64,000 nucleotides of DNA from Tamarix chinensis (lineage: Eukaryota > Streptophyta > Magnoliopsida > Caryophyllales > Tamaricaceae): positions 50,226,218-50,290,217 of the forward strand of contig CM060181.1 in NCBI GenBank assembly GCA_030549775.1, written 5' to 3'. Below the pieces are notes generated by a model. The model was not told the origin of the DNA and ran no database searches. It saw nothing but the letters and a program-made list of their open reading frames with translations. Each line of letters begins with the position of its first letter. The stretch's first letter is position 1. The position numbers were made by a program, and so were the translations under genes. Shown here one piece after another: positions 48,006 to 57,614 of the stretch.

Positions 48006-48587
48006 CTAGCACTACCCTACACTGATCCCTGCCCCCTTTACAACCCCAACACCCCTACCTAACCCCCTACAACCTTGCCAAAATTCCACCCATGTCCCCT
48101 ACAAACCTACACCTCTATAGGCCTGTGTCGGCCTACTACCACCGGCCGACAGCCACTTGCCCCTCCCACTCCCTTGTCCTCTTCTCCTCTTCTCCTCTCT
48201 TAACCTATAAAAATCCCAGCCCTCACCCTTCTTCCTCTTCTTTTTACTCTGCCTATCACTGAAGCTCTCCTCCGTCACCCTTTTAGACGTAGCCCCAGCC
48301 ACCACCGCTGCTTTCCACCATCCAAACTTCCACCCGCCCTCTTCCTTACACTACCCCTACCAAACGAGACCCCTCCCTGCCCATAACTCTCCCTCATTTA
48401 CTATCCTTACTTATGTAAAGTGGGTAGTTCGAGCTTCCCTTTGCACATTGTCACCACCCTTTACGCTGCCCTGTGCCACTACCTCCTCCACTACCTTGTG
48501 CCACCGCCGCAACCACCCTAGCTGCTACCTCCACCTCTGGTTGTTCCCTAACCCTTATTTTACTTAAGTGTAATTTATTTTACATAT

Positions 48588-48692
48588 TTTCTATTATTAT
48601 TAGTGTTAATATCATTATTATTATCATTATTGTTATTATCATTATCATTACTATTGTTAATCTTACTACTACTACTACTATGATGGTTATTA

Positions 48693-48729
<37 letters not shown>

Positions 48730-48747
48730 AATCACTAGAACTTTTAT
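48588..48747. repeat. ATT/ACT triplet microsatellite in LTR F
   Basis: ATT and ATC triplets with an internal (TAC)5 run; the reading frame 48473-48757 is only a run of Ile/Thr codons. Confidence 0.93.
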
Positions 48748-50052
48748 TAATATTTAGTTAGAGAATAATAAAATAAAAAGGAGTAAGAAGGAAGTTGACA
48801 TTAATGTTCCACTCTTATCAATGAACCCAAACCCTTCTCTGAAGAAGGCGTAGGATTCATGCTCCAAGCCTGGTGTTCTTCTAGGTAAGAATGTGGTTAA
48901 GACCAAATTTTATATTTATATGTTCATGTGTGTCTTGGTCATGTGCTTGCATCATATATGAGTGTGGACTAAATAATTATAGTGCAGCTTGCTATGCATG
49001 GAGCTAAGGTAAGTTGTGTATGTGTTATGATATGTGTGATATAACTTGTATTTTGTGATATGCCCTTATGTATTATTGCCCTAATATGATGTGCATACTA
49101 GGAGGCCTTAGGTGGTATAATGAGGTTGTGGGGAGCTAAAAGAAATAAAGAGGGTGGAGTGATTAGGGAGAAGTGAGAAATTCTATGTACCTTATGATTT
49201 ATGGATGGCCAAATAAAAGGATAATAGAAATAAAACGAAAGGTTGGAGTAAATATTTCATGGGAAGTGTGAGGCTTGCATGGGGTGGTTAGTCTTTACAT
49301 AGGGGTAACGTATATGTGGAAAAAGATGATTTAGGGGTTAAGTTTGGTGAGGGAAGGATAATTTGGGTGATTGGAGTCCATGGGTGAAAATTAGCGCGTG
49401 GGTTGGTAAAAGTGTACATGGGGGACTTAACAAGGGTTTATAGGAAAAACCTTAAGTGGGGGAAATGTGTGAAGAGAGAGTTGATGGTGAATGAGGGAGT
49501 GAGGGTTGAGACTAGGAGAGTGACATAAAAAGGGGGGATGAGTCAAGTGGAAAGGAGGGTGGAGTGTGTGTGGATGAAGGGATGACATAAAAGAAAGGAG
49601 AAGTACTAGGGTTTTGGGGTGACCAATTAGGGTTTTCATGATTACATGTGAGGGATGGGAAGTAAGGTTGCGATGTTGGGTGTGGATTGAGTGGAGTGAT
49701 GGTGTTGGAAACTAAGGGAGTATGAGCCATGTATAACAAGGAGAGTTTAGGGCTACATAGTCCAGATTAGGGTTTTTGAGGAAAACCCTAGAGGGGGTTG
49801 GTGAGCTAAAACAAAGATATGGAAAAATGGGCCTTGATCCATGTGTGCAAGGGTTGCGTTTTTATAGTGAGTAAGGGAAACGTTATGAAGAAATATTAGA
49901 GTCCTAGGGTGTGTAGAGGTCCCTAGATATGGGACAGGGCTATTCAAGGTAACTAGAGTGAAAGGGTGGGAATGGGAAGTCCAGTGGGGCATACATGTCT
50001 AGTAAGAAGGTACCTGTTGAATAAGATACTAATCATGTAAAGTGAAAGACTA

Positions 50053-50360
50053 TTGAGTCGGGCTTAGACCAATCCACCGGTGAGAATAATGGCTAGGTGC
50101 ATTGTGCCCTGGAGACCAATCCATCAACGAATAATAGTGGCCAAGTGCATCTTGCCCTGGGTGTTTTTGATCCACCGGCTATAATAGTGGGGGATCCTGA
50201 GCTCAATAAACCAAACCTTAAATGATAAGTCATGGGATAACACTAATCACTTATATTGGAATACCATGAGAGTCGGGGCCAAACTGATCCATCAGTGTAA
50301 TAGTGGCCAGGAGCATCCTGCCTTAGGTGTTTCTAATCCACCAGCAACAATAGGGGGTTT
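50053..50360 (+). repeat. CCGGT-type array in LTR F
   Basis: Five decayed units such as GACCAATCCACCGGTGAGAA followed by TAATGG and GTGCATTGTGCCCTGG-like spacers. Spacer wording is closer to LTR A (GGTGCATxxTGCCCT) than to B. Confidence 0.8.
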
Positions 50361-50994
50361 CTGTACTCGCATGGACCTGAATTGAGAGTTGTGTGAAAAT
50401 GAAATTTATGGCCTGAATTCTAATGCTTATGATTAATCGGACTGATTCACTGCATTATCTGCCATATATGTTGTATGGTCTTAACCACATAGTTACCTTA
50501 CTTAGTACGTAGTGTATTGATCACCCCTTTCATGGGTGCTACTCATTCTCACGTACAGTAGCCCCTCCTGAGTTTGCATAAGTAGGAGATGATGTCAGTG
50601 ATGACTTTGATGCCTACAATGCCTTAGGCGGGACTAAGTGATTCCTTATCATATTTTTCATGGGGTCTGAGAGGGTGTTGTCTGAACTTACCTTATTCTG
50701 AGTTTCCCATTGTTTTATTTACTATTTTGTTTCCTCCATAAAGGTGTTATTATATTTTCTTTCTATTTCTGTATCAACTCTGACATTTGCGTACTCTATT
50801 TTATTTATAAAATGTTGGAACCATTGTGGTTTATTTATTACTGATATTAATACCTTTAGATTTCCTAGCCTTGTGGTTGGTACAAGATTGATTGGGGGTC
50901 AATATTATGCCAATCATGGCGGTAGCATCCCCTATTTTAGTGTATGGTTTCTGTATAAATAAAAATTTTCAACTATGAAATTTGGGATTTTACA

Positions 50995-51579
50995 GCGCAA
51001 GCCCTCTTCTCCACCCTTTTCCTCTTCCCCTTTTCCTCCCAATCGGCGTATGCCATCTATACCTTTTTCTCTTTCCCGGGTGGTGACCTAAATATGCATG
51101 CACACCCCCTTCTCTTCCTTTTCTCTCCCTCTCTTTTTTACTCTCTTCCCTTTTTACACTCACATCTAACCTCACACTTGCACCAGACTCCCTCCCTTGC
51201 TACCATTTTCACAGCTCCCTTACCTACTCCCCCTTTCCTTGTCCTTTTTCATCCATTTAGGGCATACAAGCTGGCTTGTCCCTACACGTCCCCCCTACAC
51301 ACCCTCTCCCCTTACCTTACACTCTACAGCCTATCGAAATCCACCCCTACATCTTCCTGTACCGCCTCCCCAACCGCCGTAGGCTGCCAGCTACCTACCC
51401 TTTGTCATCTTCTTTCCCTTGTCCTTGTCTTCCCTCCCCATGAATATAAACATCCCCTACACTAAGCCCCTCACTTCCCCTTACTTTCCCTTTCTTTCCT
51501 CTCCCTAAACATGTAAAGGGGGCATCTCGAGCTGCCATTTGCACCATTATGCACCACCAACACCACTATGTGCCACCAC
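50995..51579 (+). mobile_element. LTR E, middle part
   Basis: C-rich core of a plus-strand LTR with ATATGCATGCACACCCC, similar to the core of the R1 3' LTR. The frame 51094-51465 is Pro/Ser/Leu-rich and judged non-coding. It ends with GCCACCAC (51572-51579), the left copy of the hAT target duplication. Confidence 0.6.
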
Positions 51580-52352
51580 TAGAGCTGGCAATCGGACGGG
51601 TCGGGTCACTATCGGATCGGGTAATATGATAATCGGGTCATATCGGTTTCGAATAATTTCGGATCATTTTGTCGGGTTGAGCTAGGTCGGGTTTGATTCG
51701 GATCAACTCAGTATCGGATAATCTCGGGTCATTCTAAGCTCTCGGGTCGGGTCTAGTTGAGATCGGATGGACTCGGATTCGGGTAAATTTGGGTTGTTCT
51801 AATTTCGGTTCGAGCTCGAATCGGGCTCAGTTGAGTTTGAATTATTATATTTTCGGGTCAAATTTAGATTGGATTTAGGTCATTTCATATTTGAGCCATG
51901 CTTGTGTCATTTTCTTTCTTTCTTTTTATTCCAAGATATTATTAAAAGCTAATTATTTTGAGATCATTTATTTTAATTTATATTATTCAATTAAAAGTGA
52001 ATTATTATATTAATTGTTTTGGGGCCTTAGAATTTTTTGTCATTATTTTATCTTTGGAGATGTATCTGACGTTTTAAATTTAAAAGTTTTCAAATCATAT
52101 CACTTTTCTTTTTATGTTAAGGTATACCTTATAATTCAACTCCATTATTAGCTTGGTCATATCGAGTTTTAGTATTATTTTAAGTTTATATTATATTTAT
52201 ATCTTATACGCTCCTTATATGATATTAATTTATAATAGTCATTGATAATTGATAACAAATGAAGACTTCTGAGGTTGTACTTCTCATATTATTTTTAAAA
52301 GAGATTGATCAATGAATATCAATTATGGAAAAAATAATAATAATTTTAATAA

Positions 52353-52391
<39 letters not shown>

Positions 52392-53333
52392 AAAAATAAT
52401 GATAACAATAATAATAATAGTAATCAATGAATATCAATTATGGAAAAAATAATAATAATAACATATTAGTTTTTTTATTATATATTTTGATTAGATCATA
52501 TCAAGCTAAATAAGATAAAAATTAGATAAAGTAAGTAATAATGACTATTATTGACAAAAGACCAACTAATATTGACTTCTTACTATTTAACACTGTTGAT
52601 GTAATAAAAATTATTAATCTTCAATTTTTATAATAAATAACTAACATTCTCACTCTAAATTTTTCCTACTTTCCTATAATGTACTGTAGATGCTATATTG
52701 CAAGGTATGGCCGTATAGATACTAACATATAGTGTTCAAGGTTGCACTGTTATTATCTTATGGTATTAGATGGAATAATGGAAGTGAACTAATATTTAAA
52801 TGGCATAGTAGTGTTTTTCTTTTTTTTTCTCTACTTTTATTTCTATTGGTATCAATGGATATTGTATTTGTATAAACATAAGTGATATAAATTTTATGAA
52901 AGTATATTGTTTCTAGATTTTGATGTAAGTGCTAGTATGGATTAGTTGCACATCTATATTATTTCATGTTTTATGAAGTTTTAAAAATTTTGAGTTATGG
53001 GTTAATGTTAATTTTTGGGTAGTACCAAGTTGAATCTTTATAGATTTATAATTTTTTATATAATATCATATTTCGGATAAATAATGGATCGGGTCGGGTC
53101 ATTTCGGATTTATAGTTTTTCGGGTTATATCGGGTTTCGGGTGAATAGCGGGTTGGATCGGGTTTATTTCGGGCTTATGATTTCTCGGGTTATATCGTAT
53201 ATCGGAGATGTATTGGATCGGGTCGGATAGGTTTCGGGCTTTTAATTACTCGGATAAAATCGGATCTGCTTTCGGACGGATCGAGTCAGTATTCGTCGGA
53301 TTTTTTGGGTCGGGTCAACTTTTATCGGCTCTA
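51580..53333. mobile_element. Non-autonomous hAT transposon (1754 bp) with perfect 8-bp target duplication
   Basis: GCCACCAC at 51572-51579 is repeated exactly at 53334-53341. The element begins TAGAGCTGGCAATCGG and ends CGGCTCTA, so the termini are inverted (TAGAGCYG). An 8-bp duplication and the AGxGxTGGCAAxCGGGTCGGG start are hAT features. Both ends are packed with TCGGGT/CGGATCGG subterminal repeats (51590-51870 and 53085-53325), plausible transposase binding sites. The centre is AT-rich with no transposase frame, so it must have used an enzyme from elsewhere. It contains a duplicated ~36-bp segment (52308-52343 and 52423-52458) around an AAT microsatellite. Confidence 0.9.
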
Positions 53334-53902
53334 GCCACCACCATCACTAGCCATTCCTTGCTCCCTACCCTCCCGTCCTACACAGGAAGGTTTCCCCATG
53401 CTTAAACCTCCTCCATAGCCCTTCTTCCCCTCTTCCTCCCTTCCTCTCGGGTGCACCACCGCAAGCATTATAGTGGTTGTCGCCGCGAGACCGCAACCTC
53501 CTCTATTAGCCACTTATGCTAGCACCTTCACCACCCCACACTCCTTCGTCCAACCCCAAAAAGCCTCCTCCTTGCATTTCCATCGCTGCTACTACCGTCG
53601 CCGCAACTACCCCCATGCCGCCCTCACCTTTCCTTATCTATCTTGGTCACATCTCTCCCCCCTCCTTACTTATTTTAAGCATTTTATCTAAATATCTACT
53701 ATTATTAACATCATCATCAACACCATCATCATCATTATTATTATTTTGGTTAATAAAATAGGGGAAAAGGGTAGAAAAGGAGTAAAATAGCTAAGTTGGG
53801 TGTTCCCAGTTTAGGTACTGAATTAGTAATCACCTGTGAGGAGGCGTAGGATCTCATTGCTTTAAGATTAGAGCTTATTAGGTAAGGATAAGGTTATGTT
53901 AG
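53334..53902 (+). mobile_element. LTR E, right part
   Basis: It starts with the second hAT duplication and continues the C-rich core (CGCCGCGAGACCGC, CCGTCGCCGC), then ATC triplets (53706-53745). It then has GAGGAGGCGTAGGATCTC and TTATTAGGTAAGGATAAGG, the segment that in other LTRs precedes the minisatellite. It is cut there by LTR D. The rest of E lies beyond the window. Confidence 0.6.
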
Positions 53903-54667
53903 AGTAACACCCCAAAATTCACTACTTTTTTTTTAAAGCAGAAGAATTTAAAATTTGGAAATCCGTGAATTATGGGAATGTTATAGCCACACTCAATACC
54001 AGACCGGTTCACTCCGACCGTTCCAGTACCAAGTGCTAAGGTTAAAAAGATTATTTTCAAACTTAAACTGAGAGTTCATAAAATTAATTAAAAAGATCAT
54101 AACATAGAAATCAGAGTACGCATAAAAGTTTATAATCGATAATAAGATAGAGATTAGAGTGAGAAATCAAAATTCCTCGGAGGGAATATTCTTACAATCG
54201 ATAAAAGGTTTAATTGAAATACTTAATGCAAGGTAATAAATCAAAAAGAATAAATACGATACAAAATAAATAACATAATGAAATAAATCACATGAAGAGA
54301 AAATATAGCCACAACACTCTCGAACTTTGACCCAACCACAAGCTCAACACTCAGCCCTGTCGGATGTCTCGCCCACCTGCACAAAGTCAGAAGGGCCTAC
54401 TACTCGTAGGAATGAGCAGTACCCATGAAAAGGGTGATTAGTACGCTACGTACTAAGCAAGGTAACCATGCACTAAGGCCAATACAAAAATCACATAAAC
54501 CATGCAAAATAATAAAAGAGCATAAAGACCAACATGATAACATAATATCGAACAATCATTCGGGTGGATACATAAAGGCCCATTTATAATCCGGATTAAT
54601 TACTTAATTAATCTCTTATCGAAAATCGATTCATACTATGCTTTTTATCAAATCTAAGTGAGTACGG

Positions 54668-55065
54668 AACATCCCACTATTATAACTGGTGGGCTAGTCA
54701 CATATAGAGCATCCTACCCTAACCACTATTATAACCGGTGGATCGGTCACACATAGGGTAAAAACCCTAACCACCATTATAGCCGGTGGATTGGTCACAT
54801 ATAGGGTAAAAACCCTAACCACTATTCCTAACCGGTGGATCGGTTTGGCTCCTGCTCGCATAGTATTTCACTACAAGTAATTAGTATATTTTTAGTGTCT
54901 TAGCAAAAACTTTGGTTTTTTTTATTGAGCTCGGGATCCCCCACTATTATAACCGGTGGGTCGTTCACACATAGGACATCATGTCCTAACCACTATTATA
55001 ACCGGCGGATCAATCACACATAGGGTAAAAACCCTAACCACTATTATAACCGGTAGATCAGCTGG
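54668..55065 (-). repeat. CCGGT-type array in LTR D
   Basis: Seven well-preserved units of ACTATTATAACCGGTGGATC then GGTCACACATAGGGTAAAAA and CCCTAACC, unit ~50-62 bp. It is the best-preserved array in the window, with most CpG-containing CCGG sites intact. Confidence 0.88.
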
Positions 55066-55639
55066 ACCCGTCTCAATATTTTCCACTTTAAGTGATTAAT
55101 GCCTTAAGTATCTTATTCAGAAGCTTTCACCCTAGACATACATAAATCACTCACTTTAGACTAATCCTCTAAATGATCCGTATTATATCATGAGAACCCT
55201 ATACCTTTTAATTTGTCTAACAACCTCTCCTCTGTACTCCAACTCACACCAAAACTCCAACACCGAAATATGTGGGTCAAGGCCCACTACTACACATCTC
55301 CAAGTCCACTCCACATCTCACATTAGGGTTTTACCCCGAAACCCTAATTTTAACTTTTGTGGTTCATCCCACTCCATTTCACACGAACCAAATCATTTTA
55401 ACATTCCACACATCACAGCTCATAAATTCCACCCCCATCATTACACTTTAATCACCAAATGCACATGTTACCACAAAAACCCTAAGCAGCTACACCAAAC
55501 TCTAATTGTCTACACAAATCCTAGCTCGGTCTCCTACGTACCCTTATATTACTCCACGTACTATTTTTCATCCAAAGTGTTTAAACACCCAAACAACACT
55601 TACATTACCTTCCTCACACCCCAAATCAACTTTTCACAC

Positions 55640-56130
55640 GTGAACTTTACTCCCATATAGATGCTAACCTCCCCATGCAGACCTTTGAACTTTTTCATGT
55701 AAACCCTAAAATCCCACGGAAAAACCTTAGAATCACCCATGTAAACCCTAGATTTATCCATACAAAACCCTAGATTCATCCATGCAAAAACCCAAGATCC
55801 CTTCATACAAAACCTTAAATTTAATCCACACAAAACCCAAGGTTTCTCCATACAAAACCCTAAATTCAATCCATACAAACCATAGATTAGATTCTCCTAT
55901 GTTACACCATAGGTTAGATTATCCCATGTTACACCATAGATTAAATTATCCCATATAAAACCATAGATTATATTCTCCTATATAAAACCATAAATTAGAT
56001 TCTCCCATATGAAACCATAAATTAGATTCTCCCATACAAAACCATAGATTAGATTCTCCCATATAAAACCATAGATTAGATTCTCCCATACAAAATCATA
56101 AATTAGATTCTCCACACGAAACCCTAAATT
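55640..56130 (-). repeat. Minisatellite in LTR D
   Basis: ~25-29-bp units such as CCATAGATTAGATTCTCCCA followed by TATAAAA, preceded by CCCTAGATTYATCCATACAA units. It is the reverse complement of the array at 19440-19870 in LTR C. The right half is duplicated at 61277-61500 as part of the 443-bp duplication. Confidence 0.85.
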
Positions 56131-56344
56131 TCCCATTTTAATCTTCCACCCATGGATCATTAAAATACTTAGGTCAACTCACATCCCTTGGTCAACTTAT
56201 TTCCCCATTCTTCTTTTTCAACCTTTCTCCTACACAATACCACTTTTATACATTCTCACATGCATGTCTTATAGGGTCACAACACATAACATCACATACC
56301 ACAATATTTCATCACATATAGTACACATGCCATGTAAATACACA
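55902..56344. repeat. 443-bp direct duplication flanking the Athila-like insertion, left copy
   Basis: 55902-56344 matches 61277-61719 base for base except one A/C difference by eye. The right copy runs on into LTR D sequence (continuity checked against LTR C at 19200-19300), and the left copy is joined to the preceding part of D. The duplication is therefore a target duplication created with the insertion, not part of the inserted element. Confidence 0.92.
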
Positions 56345-57454
56345 TATGGGCCTGAAAGAAGTGAAATTTAGACCAAGAAAAGGTCTGAATTTGGAGAAGC
56401 TTTCAACATCAAAGTTTTATATATTTTTAATATCTTTCCAAAGCATCCAACATCAGCTTAATCGGAGTTAAGATGAAAAAGTTATGGTCAAAATACGAAT
56501 TATGGTCAAAGCTGACACGGGAAGCCCATCGTTACGGAAACCCTAGCGATCCACGAGGCGGTAGTGTAAAAAACTCTTATTCTAATAGCTCGAGGCAGCC
56601 TCCACTCCCTCTCTTTTCTCTCTTCTCTATCCCCTTCCCCAATTCATCAAGATCTCTCTTGTAAATTAGAGACGGAGATTCAAGAAGTTAATTTTTGCAA
56701 GAATTTGTGAACATCAAGGGTATTATCTATGGAATCTCTTATTGTTTTTAATATTCTTGCTATGAATTTGATGGGCTAGATCTTGTGCTAAGGTGAAGGG
56801 GAATTTTCCCCGATCCTAATGTGTTGAATTATTGCATCTTTTTTTATTCAATTCATAATGTATGTGTTGTGTTATTGATTGATTGTCGAATTTTTGAACC
56901 ACGGCCAGGTTCTGATTTTCGGTGTGGGAAATACTGGTGAGATCGAGAGATAATCCAGTATTAGACCCAATAGCACAACGGGAGATTAAATTGTAGGTCG
57001 AGAGACGATCGATTTGACCTCTTCAACAATAAAGGAGGAAACTTTATAGACTTTAATGCATTACATTCTATTAGACTCTAAGCTAGAGATAGTTAGGGCC
57101 ATAGATATGTAATAGGGTGGTTGTGGCTTGAGAAAGCACAACACTTTCTATCCTTGTTGACATGATTGATTATGATTGTTGAATTATTTTGTGATGTGAT
57201 CTTCAATTACATGCGAGGATCGGGGGCGATGAACCGGAACCTTAGCTCTTCTATTTATTTGAGTGACTTGAGTGCTATTTTCCTTTCTTTTTAGCTTATT
57301 TAGTTATTTTAGCTTACAATTTATTATTTCATATCATCTCGTAGTTTAGACATAGTTAAGTTCTATCATTGTCCTAGTGGTCATTCACCAATCCTTGTGG
57401 GATCGACCTTGACTACTACTCTGACCCCGTGCACTTGCGGGTAGGAACGTGTCA
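56345..57454 (+). mobile_element. Athila-like LTR, 5'-truncated copy
   Basis: It begins TATGGGCCTGAAAGAAG without a terminal TGATAAGTG and ends GGAACGTGTCA six bases before the primer binding site. The inverted copy at the right end contains 252 further bases up to a TGATAAGTGTGAC start, so the full LTR would be about 1.36 kb and this copy lacks its first ~252 bases. It holds TTGTGGGATCGACCTTGAC near the 3' end, typical of Athila/Tat LTRs. Confidence 0.85.
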
Positions 57455-57460
57455 AGTTTT

Positions 57461-57478
57461 TGGCGCCGTTGCCGGGGA
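57461..57478 (+). other. Primer binding site (tRNA-Asp type)
   Basis: TGGCGCCGTTGCCGGGGA is complementary to the 3' end of plant tRNA-Asp plus CCA, the primer known for Athila/Tat elements. It appears undecayed, in keeping with a young insertion. Confidence 0.88.
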
Positions 57479-57614
57479 TTGGCAGCGAGTGACATTAGGA
57501 CTCAAAGAATTTATTGTGATCTAGACATTTTTTTTTATCTTTTTACATTCTTTTTGTTGTGGTTGACTAATCTTGGGTGTAAGAGTTCTTGATTTAGTGC
57601 AGGTGCATTAGTGC

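Larger units (their letters stand above)
45782..50994 (+). mobile_element. Solo LTR F (Tekay-like), nested in LTR E and carrying LTR J
   Basis: It starts TGTAATACTATG and ends GAAATTTGGGATTTTACA at 50994. Without the J insertion it is about 3.65 kb. Contents: AT-rich start, pyrimidine block (46070-46330), a 21-bp palindrome (46365-46385), J, GC-rich core (48006-48560), triplet microsatellite (48588-48747), CCGGT array (50053-50360), the palindrome relic AGTACGTAGTGTATT (50504-50518) and CATGGG. Flanks ATGCG and GCGCA are not a convincing target duplication. No internal region. Confidence 0.75.
53903..56344 (-). mobile_element. LTR D, left part with its 3' end (minus strand)
   Basis: The left edge AGTAACACCCCAAAATTCAC (first T mutated to A) is the reverse complement of the family 3' end. 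There follow the terminal inverted repeats, then the CCATGAAAAGGG palindrome and AGTACG-CTA-CGTACT (54440-54454). Next are the CCGGT array (54668-55065) and the minisatellite (55640-56130). The order mirrors LTR C, its closest relative here. It is interrupted by the Athila-like insertion; the 5' end lies beyond 64000. Confidence 0.8.

Noticed and set aside
48473..48757. Frame coding for poly-Ile/Thr
   Set aside because: It is translated ATT/ACT microsatellite.
45777..50999. ATGCG/GCGCA as target duplication of LTR F
   Set aside because: The two five-base flanks do not match in register and need more than transitions to reconcile. F's ends are supported by LTR termini only.
51094..51465. 123-residue open frame on +
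   Set aside because: It is C-rich core of LTR E, low-complexity Pro/Leu/Ser codons, no family resemblance.
54668..55065. Regularly spaced repeats that look like a CRISPR array
   Set aside because: Units and spacers are both repeated, it lies inside a plant LTR, and there are no cas genes.
55190..55660. 156-residue open frame on +
   Set aside because: It is inside minus-strand LTR D, at and before its minisatellite. Residue pattern follows the repeat (HxNPxF-like), not a protein.
55680..55870. CCCTAAA/CCCTAGA motifs resembling plant telomere repeats
   Set aside because: The motif is spaced by 20 or more bases within the LTR D minisatellite, whose core AGGGTTTGCATGG explains it. There is no contiguous TTTAGGG array.
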